A DNA stretch of 64,000 nt from NCBI GenBank assembly GCA_015062055.1, contig SUVK01000005.1, positions 1 through 64,000 on the forward strand, read 5' to 3'. A program made the position numbers and the translations under genes. Below are positions 47,916-57,937 of this stretch, piece after piece; the first letter of the stretch is position 1; each line of letters begins with the position of its first letter. Source of the DNA: Akkermansiaceae bacterium (GTDB lineage: Bacteria; Verrucomicrobiota; Verrucomicrobiia; Verrucomicrobiales; Akkermansiaceae). The notes below the pieces were generated by a model. The model ran no database searches, was not told the origin of the DNA, and saw only the letters and a list, made by a program, of their open reading frames with translations.

Positions 47916-49319
47916 TTATTGGTTGTTTTTAATACGAAAGTGTTCGGGGTGCTCCAGTATGTAACGAGCGAGAACGGCGCCGGGGGCCGGTGAAACTAAT
48001 TCTTTGTACCTGCGGTGTGCAGCTTGGTGCACGTATGGCTCTTTGCTCAGTTCCCCGCCGCTCAACAGGGTTGCGATAGTGTCTGCATAAGGGGTAAGCC
48101 CCATCTCGCGAAAATGCTGCTCAGCTCTTGCCAATTCTTCTGCACTGACGTGGCTGAGGTCGGAGTGGCGCATGGCGAAGTCTACTTTGGCACACTCATA
48201 GATTTTTCGCTGTTGCTCGGTGAGCTTGGTGGTTTGAGGGGCGAATGGGTCGATTCCGAATGCCTTTTCAAGCTCGGCGGGGTCCGGGCTGTACAGGTTG
48301 TTTTGGCGTAACTGCATTTTATAGGCATGGTACGCCAGCTCGGGGTCTCGGCTTGCCTTGTATTCTTCAATCAACGGCAACACCTTTTGTGGATCTTGAT
48401 GCGCCATCATCTCTAATATCAGAATTATGGGGCGTGCCGAGTTGCAGGAAATCATGTCTTCTCCTTCTTTGGGGAGAAGCGCTTGCAGTCTCTTGAGTGC
48501 TTGGCTGAGTTTATTTGTATCTACTTGCCAGTTAAGGTCGTGCAGCGCTTGCAGAACCATTAACGGTATGTCTTCTATAAAATGCTCACTGTGCTCCCAA
48601 TAGACCAAATCGGCCACATACGAGTTAGCTTTTTCCGGGGCAGCCAAGCGCATGAAGGCCAAGCATATTGCCGGTGCTCCTTGCGGAATTCGTTCTACCG
48701 ATTCACTCTCAAGATACGTGGTGAGTTTGTTTTCAACACGCTCATAAGCAGGGGCACAGTATTTACGACTGAGGTATTGGCGACAAGGGGCGTGCATGGT
48801 CAATTCTGCCTGCTGAACACGCAGTTTCATGTAGCGAATTAAGGCCAAGGTGTCGTATGGTATGCGTACGGCTAAATCTTTTGGTATGAGCTTATTTTGC
48901 TTTAGTGCTTCTAAAAGCTCCGGTTTGCTTTGCAAAAAGAATAGGGCATTGCAACCAAGGCGGTTTTCATGTAGGGCGTTTGCCCCATGTCTCAATAACA
49001 GTTCGAACGTCTCATTTACAGCTTGCGCAAAGTGGGGCTCGTGCCGATAGCGGTAATCATGCTCTATCGTTCTGCATAAAAGCAAGAGAGGGGTGTCGCC
49101 CGCAGAGTCCTCGGTGTTAGGGTCGGCTCCGCGTTTCAACAGTTCCTCAATACGCTGCTTTGAAGATGCCCCGTCAAAGTTATCTGCTTCGGCCAGCAGT
49201 TCTAAATCTGTTTGTTGTTGTTCGCTGAGCACGGCAACGGCAGGCACAACTTCCCCCGGGCTGTTACCTTGTGCCAAGGGGCTGATGAGAAAAAGAAGTG
49301 TTGTTACTGTATTGCGCAT
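47916..49319 (-). CDS. ankyrin-repeat exported protein
   Basis: ELLKRGADPNTEDSAGDTPLLLLCRTIE; ELLLRHGANALHENRLGCNALFFLQ. Confidence 0.85.
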   Translation of the reverse strand: MRNTVTTLLFLISPLAQGNSPGEVVPAVAVLSEQQQTDLELLAEADNFDGASSKQRIEELLKRGADPNTEDSAGDTPLLLLCRTIEHDYRYRHEPHFAQAVNETFELLLRHGANALHENRLGCNALFFLQSKPELLEALKQNKLIPKDLAVRIPYDTLALIRYMKLRVQQAELTMHAPCRQYLSRKYCAPAYERVENKLTTYLESESVERIPQGAPAICLAFMRLAAPEKANSYVADLVYWEHSEHFIEDIPLMVLQALHDLNWQVDTNKLSQALKRLQALLPKEGEDMISCNSARPIILILEMMAHQDPQKVLPLIEEYKASRDPELAYHAYKMQLRQNNLYSPDPAELEKAFGIDPFAPQTTKLTEQQRKIYECAKVDFAMRHSDLSHVSAEELARAEQHFREMGLTPYADTIATLLSGGELSKEPYVHQAAHRRYKELVSPAPGAVLARYILEHPEHFRIKNNQ

Positions 49320-49362
49320 GCCTTTATGGCAAATTTACCTTATTGTTGCCTGTTTGTCAATC

Positions 49363-51261
49363 TTACTTTTGTTGATTCGGGGCCAGGAAATCGTCTGCAT
49401 GTTGAAAAATGAATCTAGCCGTGGCAATTTCCAGCTCATAGCTCCACTCTTTGCCGAGGGCTTCCAGCTCATCAAGTTTATCCGGGTTATCCATGTTGTC
49501 GGCATATTCACCATAGACAATGATGGCTGATTCGGGGGCCCCGATATCGCGCAAGGCTTGTATGAGTTCTGCTTTGCGTTCCGGGCTCATGTGTCCAAAC
49601 CACATTTCATCTAACGAGGTTGCCAAAAGAGCCGTGCGGAGGGGTTGGGTATCTGCCTCTCTGCCGTGGGCGGCAAGCCAATTCTTGACTTCTCCGTTGG
49701 TGCTGCGTGGTAACCCGGCGAGTTGTAACTTGGCGCCCCATGCGCCGGCTCGTATGGCAATATCGGGTGATTCGAGCAACTCTGTAACAATGGGTGCGGC
49801 CCCGGGGTCTCTGCCCAGCAGTTCAACCGCATGTGCTGCCAAATCGTGGTCTCTTATCTGCTCTGCTTGTTTGATTACCTGCAAGATTTTATTGCGGTCT
49901 ATACATATGCCGTTCACATCTCTCAAGATGTAAATGAGAGTGGCTGCTGATACATGGTGGTGAGGTTCATCATCATGCGTGTGTTGATGAATGCGTGGTA
50001 CAAGAGCCCACAGAGAAGAGTTGTTAATCACCTCTGCTGCGTAGTTTTGGTCAACTCGGCATAAAATCTCTGCTGCGCTTAATAGGGCTGCATCAAAATT
50101 ACTGCATGCCATTTGCTCTGCCGTAGGGGTGAAAATGCTTGCAATTTTCTGCAAATGTGGTTGAGCTTCTACGGCGTTCATTCGTCTTATACCGGCGCGC
50201 GCTAAATCGTCCACGAGCTCTGTGCCCTCACGCATTTCTATGGGGGGGGCTGCCAGTTTGTGCCCTCGCTCTGCCAAGGCTTCTAAAACTCCCGGGCGAT
50301 TAGCCAATAAATCATAGGCACACAGTCCGGCATGGGCAGATTCTGCACCGGCTACCGTGGTGATATCGGCTCCTTTACTGAGCAGATAGGCGATAAAGTC
50401 TACCCATTTGCTGCGAAATTCTGCATCTTCTGCATAGCTTAAATGTGCTGCAGCTTCGAGCAGCACTGTTGAGCCCTCAAAGGTTGTATTAATATCACAT
50501 CCTTTGCTCAAAAATAACTCAACCATCCGAATGTTTACTTGCGCATCGTAGTGACCTTTGATGATATAGCCTGCGCATACAATACACTCTTTTTCTGCCG
50601 GGGTGAGTGCATTTTTTGGCTCCAAAATGTCCCCCAGCAGGTCTGCCCACCCTCTCTCTATGATTAAAGCAATGTCGTCTGCTGTTATGCCGCCTGCATA
50701 TTGCAATAAATGGCGCGCAACCGCCTCGTTTTCACACACGTAAGCCGCTGTCGACATCAGCCCTTTGTCGTAACAGATTACACCCTTGGGATTGGCGCCT
50801 CCGTTAATTAATATATCCACAAGTTGTATGATTTCTTCATCGCTGTCGCCCTCGAAAATAACCGGTGATATGGCATAACTCAACGGGCTATGCGCTTTTT
50901 CTCCATATGGATCTGTGGTGCGTGCGTTGGGGTTTGCTCCATCCAGCAACAGGCACCGGGCCAGCTCCGGCTTTTTGAATAAGCAGGCCAAATGCAACAT
51001 CGTTATCCCGCTTTTCGGGGTGGCGTAACCGGCATCTGCCGTGCGGTTAAAATGTGCGATCAATTCAGATACTTCTGCAGAATCGCCCAGTATTTCTTCT
51101 GTAAATTCTTCGCTTTTGAGCACTTGGTACCCTGTTGTCAATTCTTCATATTGGGCAGCTGCCTCGGGGGAACCGTGCCCGAGCTCTTTTTCCCCACACG
51201 CTATCAGTAACAGAAGCCCTGCCGGTAATGCTGCTTTTTTGTATGTGAACCATTGCTTCAT
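49363..51261 (-). CDS. ankyrin-repeat protein, lipoprotein-like
   Basis: LLLIACGEKE lipobox-like; GITMLHLACLFKKPELARCLLLDGANPNART and further repeats; HEAT-like C-terminus. Confidence 0.85.
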   Translation of the reverse strand: MKQWFTYKKAALPAGLLLLIACGEKELGHGSPEAAAQYEELTTGYQVLKSEEFTEEILGDSAEVSELIAHFNRTADAGYATPKSGITMLHLACLFKKPELARCLLLDGANPNARTTDPYGEKAHSPLSYAISPVIFEGDSDEEIIQLVDILINGGANPKGVICYDKGLMSTAAYVCENEAVARHLLQYAGGITADDIALIIERGWADLLGDILEPKNALTPAEKECIVCAGYIIKGHYDAQVNIRMVELFLSKGCDINTTFEGSTVLLEAAAHLSYAEDAEFRSKWVDFIAYLLSKGADITTVAGAESAHAGLCAYDLLANRPGVLEALAERGHKLAAPPIEMREGTELVDDLARAGIRRMNAVEAQPHLQKIASIFTPTAEQMACSNFDAALLSAAEILCRVDQNYAAEVINNSSLWALVPRIHQHTHDDEPHHHVSAATLIYILRDVNGICIDRNKILQVIKQAEQIRDHDLAAHAVELLGRDPGAAPIVTELLESPDIAIRAGAWGAKLQLAGLPRSTNGEVKNWLAAHGREADTQPLRTALLATSLDEMWFGHMSPERKAELIQALRDIGAPESAIIVYGEYADNMDNPDKLDELEALGKEWSYELEIATARFIFQHADDFLAPNQQK

Positions 51262-51393
51262 TGCTGCTTTTATATTAGCATACGAGTATAGCCGATTTCA
51301 AGTGAAATTGGCTATTTTATTGTATGCGTAAGTTTTTTTACTTGCGGGGGGCAGAGGTATTTGCTATTCTATGAGAAGAATAGGAAATTAAGC

Positions 51394-53124
51394 ATGTTAG
51401 AAGCCCGAAATATCTGTTTGGAAGTTGATGCCGGAGAGGAGCCTCTCTTCTTGCTCAACGATGTGAGTTTCTGTGTTCCTCGTGGCCATTTTATGGCTAT
51501 TGTGGGGCCCAGTGGTTGTGGCAAAACAACACTGCTTAAAACCATTGCCGGTATCAAAGATATTACCTCGGGCTCTTTCTTTTGGGAGGGGCGCGACTTG
51601 GCGGAAGAAGGTGATTTTGAGCCTTACGAGATTGGGTATGTACCACAGTTCAGTATTGCGTATGATGAGCTGACGGTGGATGAAAGTATTGAGAACTCAG
51701 CACGTTTACGAGTCAAAGCGAGTGAAGATGAGCTCAACGATATCATTGACAATGTTTTGGCAGAAACCGGGTTAACAGATATTGCCGACCGCCAAGTGAA
51801 ACTGCTTTCCGGTGGGCAGAAACGCCGCCTGGCCTTGGCAATGGAGCTGGTGAGTGGCCCCCGAATTTTACTGTGCGACGAGGTGACCAGTGGTTTAGAC
51901 CCTCGCTCCGAGCGTGAAATTGTGGAGCTTTTGCATGAATTGAGCATGAAGGATGGTCGCATCGTTATATCAGTGACCCATAGCTTGGCTCAAATGGAGC
52001 TCTACGACAGTATTATGGTGATGCATCGTGGTAATCTTGCATTTCATGGTACACCCAATGTCATGTGCCATTACTTCTCCGTGCCCAATTTTGAAGAGGT
52101 TTACCCACAGCTTTCGGAGCGCGAACCCGAGGATTGGAGCCGCAGTTGGCTTAAACACCGCGTGGATTATTATAAGCGCCTTGAAAAAGAGCACTTACAA
52201 AAATTCATGCAACGAGGGGAAGAACCGCCACCTCCGTGCCCGCGCAACGATGATGAAAAAGAGGAAAAGCCAACCCCCGGTTTCTTCTCGCAACTATTCA
52301 CGCTGTTGGGACGCCGCTTCAGCATCTTCTTCCGCGACCGCGGTCAGCTTACCTTGCAAATTGCCATGATTCTTATTTTCCCCATCATGGTGGCATGTTT
52401 CACAGACAACGGTTGGCAAACGCTCACTAATCTGAATGGTTCAACCGGGCAAACGCCGTCCGAGATGATCAGGGCGATTAAAGACCAAGCTAATGAAAAT
52501 GCCTTGGTCGGCTCAGCTATATCGGGCATTATCATGTTCCAAGTCATTTTGCTGGGGCTTATGGGCTCTAACAACTCTGCCCGCGAGATTGCCGGGGAGC
52601 GACTTATCATGGAAAAAGAAAAGTTTGCCGGTGTGGGGTCGTTAGCCTATGTCTCGTCAAAAATGTTATTTTTGAGTGTATTGGTGCTGGTACAGAGTTT
52701 GTGGATGTTCTGTTTCGTTCACTATTTCTGGGGGTTCAGAGGCGACGTACTTAACCATTTATTGTTTATATTGTTGGCCAATGCTGCCATGACCAGTGTT
52801 TGTCTCGGTATATCTGCTAACTCCAAAACGGCAGATCAAGCATCTTTGCTGAGTATATATCTGGTGGGGTTCCAGTTACCCCTCAGCGGTGCCGTATTGG
52901 CACTGGATGAAACATTAGCTACAATCACACAACCTTTCATTTCTGCCTATTGGGCATGGAGCGGTAGCCTCTCGGGCGTTGAAAATACGTATCGAGATGT
53001 AGTTGATAATATCGTGCAGACTGATTTTGCTGCGTACGATATATGTCTCATCGTATTAGGTGCTCACATTCTTGTAGGCATTCTGCTCACCTATGTTGGC
53101 GTACGCCGAACCCGTTGGGAATAA
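51394..53124 (+). CDS. ABCG-type ABC transporter (fused ATPase and permease)
   Basis: VGPSGCGKTTLLKTIAG, LSGGQKRRLALAMELVSGPRILLCDEVTSGLDP, C-terminal ABC2-type TM region. Confidence 0.92.
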   Translation: MLEARNICLEVDAGEEPLFLLNDVSFCVPRGHFMAIVGPSGCGKTTLLKTIAGIKDITSGSFFWEGRDLAEEGDFEPYEIGYVPQFSIAYDELTVDESIENSARLRVKASEDELNDIIDNVLAETGLTDIADRQVKLLSGGQKRRLALAMELVSGPRILLCDEVTSGLDPRSEREIVELLHELSMKDGRIVISVTHSLAQMELYDSIMVMHRGNLAFHGTPNVMCHYFSVPNFEEVYPQLSEREPEDWSRSWLKHRVDYYKRLEKEHLQKFMQRGEEPPPPCPRNDDEKEEKPTPGFFSQLFTLLGRRFSIFFRDRGQLTLQIAMILIFPIMVACFTDNGWQTLTNLNGSTGQTPSEMIRAIKDQANENALVGSAISGIIMFQVILLGLMGSNNSAREIAGERLIMEKEKFAGVGSLAYVSSKMLFLSVLVLVQSLWMFCFVHYFWGFRGDVLNHLLFILLANAAMTSVCLGISANSKTADQASLLSIYLVGFQLPLSGAVLALDETLATITQPFISAYWAWSGSLSGVENTYRDVVDNIVQTDFAAYDICLIVLGAHILVGILLTYVGVRRTRWE

Positions 53125-53146
53125 TTTTAACACTTATTTAATCATT

Positions 53147-53623
53147 ATGGCAAGAAGTAGAGGAAAAAGAGGACGCTCCGCAGATAACAAGTCGTTGATA
53201 ATCATTGCCATTGTCGTGGCTGTTGTAATTGTGGGAGCCATTGTTTTCAAAGGATATTCATCTGATTCTCAAGAAAATATAGATACCTTTGCAGTTAAAC
53301 AAGGCACGAGGGATGGCTCCTCATCCGGAGGCAACTCGCCGGTAGAGCTGTATGTTAAGCGTGGCTCTTCTGCTGTGGGTAATACCTACAAATTCCCCGC
53401 AACGGTGGTCGATGTAGACTCTCATGGTGGTAGCCGAATCATACAAGTGACGACACAAGATAATACTCGAATAGGACTTTTTGTACCGGCCGGTACCAAT
53501 CTTAAAGCTAACGTGCGAGCCGGTATGGATTATGTATTTACCGTACAGGGTCGCAATGGTACCATGCCCGATGGTAAGCCGGTTAAAGGCATTTTGGTTG
53601 TTACTCAAGCTGAATCTAAATAA
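53147..53623 (+). CDS. single-TM membrane-anchored protein
   Basis: MARSRGKRGRSADNKSLIIIAIVVAVVIVGAIVF; stop overlaps the next start (TAATG). Confidence 0.75.
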   Translation: MARSRGKRGRSADNKSLIIIAIVVAVVIVGAIVFKGYSSDSQENIDTFAVKQGTRDGSSSGGNSPVELYVKRGSSAVGNTYKFPATVVDVDSHGGSRIIQVTTQDNTRIGLFVPAGTNLKANVRAGMDYVFTVQGRNGTMPDGKPVKGILVVTQAESK

Positions 53624-55560
53624 TGAAAACTCTTTACATATTACCGTTAATTCCCCTGATGTGGGGTGTGGCCACTGCTCAGATGACCACCAACACCCCC
53701 CAGAGTTTTGATGTAACCGGCAAATCTGCTCAAGCTCAATCGGGGGTGCAAAATAATGACCCTAACCGTGTAGGAGAAACGCCCCCGCCTCAGCTTTTGG
53801 GCATGGAGCTCCCCTTGCTGGATCCCTCCACCGATACCATTTCATTCAATGGTGGTAAGTTCGATGTTGGTAACAACGCTATGGTGCGAGAGCGCTTTGA
53901 GAAATACCTCAGCCAAACCCCGGATGACACCGAGGCCTCTCGCAAGTATCGTCGAGCTATCGAAAAGCTGATAGACTTGACTCAAAAATACTCGAAAAAT
54001 ACCGGCCCGATAGGTAGTAAGGTTCTTGTAAAGATAGGAATGACACTTTACGATATCTCTGACTACCCGGGCGATGGTCAGCAATCCGGTGTTCTTGCCA
54101 GTGCTATGGTTAGTGTGTTAGATGCTCAGCGTGCTAACCTGCGCCGCGATAAGGCTAATAAACAGCTCGATGAAGATATCGACAAACTTGTTAAGCACAC
54201 AAACTCCCTTACCAACCAAAATACTCAAAAAGGGAGTGGTGGCGGTTCCATCGGCAATATCCAAGGTAAATCCGGTGCTTCGGGTGGGGTAAGCCATACC
54301 GTGCGTATTGCTCACAATACTCAAAAAATTGCCGAGAACAAAACCAAGCAAGGTGCCAATGTAGCCGCTAACGAAGCTACTATTTTGCGTGCCAAAATTC
54401 AATATCAGGCATTGCTGCTTTCTATGTTCTTGGAGCGTCGGTTCGACCACGTTGTAATCGGTGCGCGCGTGTATCGGCACCTTTTCCGCGATGGTGATAC
54501 TACCTTGAACTTAGACAAAGAGTCTGATGCCTATCAAATGTTTACGGGTATATCCGGTATGCCTCCCACCGTTAACGCTTTGGATAGTGCCGCAGCAAAT
54601 GCCCGCCGAGATATTGACCAGAGCATGGACTCCATTGCAAACCTCATCGCTCAAAATAAACTGGGTGAAGCCACAAATCGTCTGATTACGGCGGTTGCCA
54701 TAGGTGAGTTCATGCAGAGCGTTGCTACATTCCCGACGGAGTCTCGCCGTCGCATTGCAGAGTATTGGACCCTGCGTAAAAACGCTCTTATTGCTCTCAA
54801 TGCCCGAGATTATGATGAGGTAGAGCGTATATCGAACCGTTTGAAGGAGCTCGATGTCGATTATAACGATTCCATGCTTATGTCTTATACCGAAGGCAAG
54901 AAGAACCAGAGTAATGCTTGTCTGCGCAAAGCTCGTAAGGCTTTGATGGCCGGTAATGAAGATGAAGCGATGGAAGCTATGACAGAGGCTTCCGTCATTT
55001 GGCCGCGTAACCCTGAGATTAAGAAGGCGAAAGAGCAGATTGAAACTCTGGATGCCTATGATAAAGAGAAAGCCGAATTCACGGGCCTTCTGAAAGCGAA
55101 GCGTTTTCGAGATATATACAAATCGCGTGAGCGTCTCAAGGTTGTGATGTTTGATGAAGACCTTGCCAAACAATACGAAGCCGTTATTCGCTATATTGAA
55201 CTTATTGATAATAAGATTAAAGAATATCGTATCATAGCCGAGGAGCAGGGGGGCATGGGGGCAGGTATGGCCTACGAGAAGCTCGTAGAAATGCAGAGTG
55301 AAAATGAGGCTTCTGCAGATGAGATGTTTCGCGGTGAGCTTAAAAACGACAAGCAATTCTCAGATGCCTTGAGAGACATGCGAGATGCTGCCGGTGAGTT
55401 TACCGATATGCTGGTTAAGGCTCAAAAAGATGAAAAAGCAGGTGAGTATGGCTCGGCTCTGGCAAAATATTACCGTGCCTTGGAGCTTAACCCTTCATCC
55501 GTCATGGCTCAAGAAGGCATTAAGCGCGTTTACGATGTCATTTACAGCGCTTCGTTCTGA
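53623..55560 (+). CDS. exported TPR-like/helical protein of unknown function
   Basis: Signal peptide, Gly/Ser linker, helical repeats in the C-terminal half. Confidence 0.75.
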   Translation: MKTLYILPLIPLMWGVATAQMTTNTPQSFDVTGKSAQAQSGVQNNDPNRVGETPPPQLLGMELPLLDPSTDTISFNGGKFDVGNNAMVRERFEKYLSQTPDDTEASRKYRRAIEKLIDLTQKYSKNTGPIGSKVLVKIGMTLYDISDYPGDGQQSGVLASAMVSVLDAQRANLRRDKANKQLDEDIDKLVKHTNSLTNQNTQKGSGGGSIGNIQGKSGASGGVSHTVRIAHNTQKIAENKTKQGANVAANEATILRAKIQYQALLLSMFLERRFDHVVIGARVYRHLFRDGDTTLNLDKESDAYQMFTGISGMPPTVNALDSAAANARRDIDQSMDSIANLIAQNKLGEATNRLITAVAIGEFMQSVATFPTESRRRIAEYWTLRKNALIALNARDYDEVERISNRLKELDVDYNDSMLMSYTEGKKNQSNACLRKARKALMAGNEDEAMEAMTEASVIWPRNPEIKKAKEQIETLDAYDKEKAEFTGLLKAKRFRDIYKSRERLKVVMFDEDLAKQYEAVIRYIELIDNKIKEYRIIAEEQGGMGAGMAYEKLVEMQSENEASADEMFRGELKNDKQFSDALRDMRDAAGEFTDMLVKAQKDEKAGEYGSALAKYYRALELNPSSVMAQEGIKRVYDVIYSASF

Positions 55561-55580
55561 GCTCTTTTCTCTCAGAATCC

Positions 55581-56498
55581 GTGGCTGAAATCTCGGTCAC
55601 GGATTCTTTAACGACTGAATCATCTATACCCATCTTGAAAACTCGTTTTGCGCCATCGCCGAGCGGCCCCCTGCACGTAGGCCATATATTGGCTGCCGTG
55701 CAAGCGCGGCGTTTGGCGGATGCAAATGCCGGTTCGTGTTTGTTGCGCATTGAAGACATAGATGTTACGCGTACGGGTAGCCGAGAGTGGGTTGATTTAA
55801 TGTACGAAGATCTCGCATGGCTGGGCTTGACCTTTGATGGCGAGGTAATGGTGCAGAGTACACGTTTTGACGTATATGCTGCTGCATTGTCTCGGCTCAA
55901 ATCCATGGGACTGTTATACCCATGTTTCTGCACGCGTGCAGAGATTAAGGCGCAGATTGCCGAAATCGGCAGGGCACCACACGCCACTTTGGGGTATCAA
56001 TATCCGGGTACCTGTCGTCATATTTCGGCTGCCGAGGCTGCCGAGCGCATAGCCCGCGGCGATGCCCATGCCTGGAGACTTGATATGCAACGAGTGCAAG
56101 ATCTCATCGGTACCCCTTTATGGGCAGATATGCGACGCGGTGTGCAGCGTTGCGTGCCCTCTGCCTACGGGGATGTCGTGTTGGCCCGTAAAGAAATGCC
56201 CACCAGTTATCACTTGGCTGTCGTAATCGATGATGCTGCGCAAGGTGTTACCCATGTAACGCGTGGCGAAGACCTTTTTGATGCCACAAACATACACCGA
56301 GCATTGCAAGCCGTATTGGCACTGCCGGTACCCACATACTGTCACCATAGTCTGTTGAAAGACAATACAGGTAAACGATTAGCCAAAAGAGACGGAGCTC
56401 GCTCCATTGCCTCCCTCCGCGCCGCCGGGTTCTCCCCCGATGAAGTCTACCGCTCCCTTCACACTGCGTTAGCTAATGGCGGTGTATGGTCTGTTTGA
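55581..56498 (+). CDS. gluQ: glutamyl-Q tRNA(Asp) synthetase
   Basis: TRFAPSPSGPLHVGHILAA, LLRIEDIDVTR, Zn-like CFC...Y..TC, KRLAKRDGA; lacks the anticodon-binding domain. Confidence 0.92.
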   Translation: MAEISVTDSLTTESSIPILKTRFAPSPSGPLHVGHILAAVQARRLADANAGSCLLRIEDIDVTRTGSREWVDLMYEDLAWLGLTFDGEVMVQSTRFDVYAAALSRLKSMGLLYPCFCTRAEIKAQIAEIGRAPHATLGYQYPGTCRHISAAEAAERIARGDAHAWRLDMQRVQDLIGTPLWADMRRGVQRCVPSAYGDVVLARKEMPTSYHLAVVIDDAAQGVTHVTRGEDLFDATNIHRALQAVLALPVPTYCHHSLLKDNTGKRLAKRDGARSIASLRAAGFSPDEVYRSLHTALANGGVWSV

Positions 56499-56560
56499 TA
56501 TTGATGCCAAAAGGGGAGCAGACATGGCAAACTCCCCTCTCTGAAAACTGTTGTTGTTTG

Positions 56561-57925
56561 TTAATCCAAGCGTATTGTTTTACCCGGTTCGGGTACGATA
56601 ACAGCTGTGTTTGGTAATTTTGTGCTCAGCTCTGCCTGCATAGATGCCGTGGCCTCGGGGTCTCCATGTACAAGAACCACCGTTTTGGGTGCAAGTGTGC
56701 ATGCATAGTCGATGAGGGCGGAGCGAGTGGCGTGGCCGGAGAAATCAAAGCATTCGATACGGCAGAGTAAGGGATAGCCTTGCCCCTTGCCGTTGGGCTT
56801 CACGATATCGCCGTGATTAGTGGCTTTGATGCGTCCGGCAGGTGAATCCGGGTCACTATAGCCTACAAAAAGGATAGCGTCTTTGGGGTGTGGCAGAACT
56901 TGAGATGCCATATTGTAAGATACAGTGTGCTCACTCATCATGCCACTGGATACAAGGTAGATATTGCCGGGGCTGACCACCAGCGGGCCTTTGCCTTGTT
57001 TGGGCAACCCGTGAGTTTCTACATTATCCTTGAGTTTGTACCCGGGTGTGAGTCTCGGTGTGCTGTCGCTGAGTTTGTCGTAAATCAACGTTATCTTTGA
57101 GCTGAGCCCGCCGAAATATACAGGCACATCGGGGATTAACCCTTTCTCCTTAAAACGCCCCAGCTCGCACAGCAGCTCTTGGCTTTTACCAAGAGCAAAT
57201 ACGGGGATAAGCACCGCACCCCCTTCTTCCAATACCTCTCTTATTGCCTTCGCAAAACGAAGTAGCTCGTTTTCGCGTGTATAAGCGGCATCTCGCTCCG
57301 TGCAACCATGAGTACATTCCATAATCAGGATGTCTACCCCTTCTTGCGGAAACTCTGCACCGCCTATCAGCGTTTGGTTGTCAAATTGCACATCGCCGGT
57401 GTAGAACACCGTTGTACCTGTGACACTTTCAAGCATGACACCACAAGAGCCGAGAATGTGCCCGGCATCGTACAGCGTGGCAAGCACATTGCCATTGTAC
57501 CCGGTGCGGAATGGCTCGTTGTACGGGCGCCCTATCCATGCACGTGTCAATCGTTCTAATTCGCCGTGTGTATAGAAAGGGTATTCGGCAATGCCTTCGG
57601 CAATGCGCTTACTCGTCATTACATTAACAGAGTTGTGTAACATGGCGTCACCCACTTTTACGGTTCCTTCAGTCATAATGACTTCGGCACCGGGGTATTC
57701 ATCTTGAAACACGGGCAGGGTGCCTATGTGGTCCAAGTGCGAGTGGGTGATGAAGATACAGTCGGGGTCGGCTGCTCCTATAAGCTTGTAATTGGGCTTG
57801 GCTTCATTGCCGTCTTTCTTGGGATGCATCCCTGCATCCAGCACAATGCGAGAGCCTTCCAGATCCAGTAGATAACTATTGGCTCCTATTTCGTCTGCGC
57901 CCGTAAGGTTGGTAAAGGTAATCAT
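56561..57925 (-). CDS. MBL-fold/beta-CASP RNA-processing exonuclease
   Basis: ITHSHLDHIGTLP, LIMECTHGCTER, PVFALGKSQELL, FDFSGHATRSAL. Confidence 0.88.
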   Translation of the reverse strand: MITFTNLTGADEIGANSYLLDLEGSRIVLDAGMHPKKDGNEAKPNYKLIGAADPDCIFITHSHLDHIGTLPVFQDEYPGAEVIMTEGTVKVGDAMLHNSVNVMTSKRIAEGIAEYPFYTHGELERLTRAWIGRPYNEPFRTGYNGNVLATLYDAGHILGSCGVMLESVTGTTVFYTGDVQFDNQTLIGGAEFPQEGVDILIMECTHGCTERDAAYTRENELLRFAKAIREVLEEGGAVLIPVFALGKSQELLCELGRFKEKGLIPDVPVYFGGLSSKITLIYDKLSDSTPRLTPGYKLKDNVETHGLPKQGKGPLVVSPGNIYLVSSGMMSEHTVSYNMASQVLPHPKDAILFVGYSDPDSPAGRIKATNHGDIVKPNGKGQGYPLLCRIECFDFSGHATRSALIDYACTLAPKTVVLVHGDPEATASMQAELSTKLPNTAVIVPEPGKTIRLD

Positions 57926-57937
57926 GACTTATTTTGT

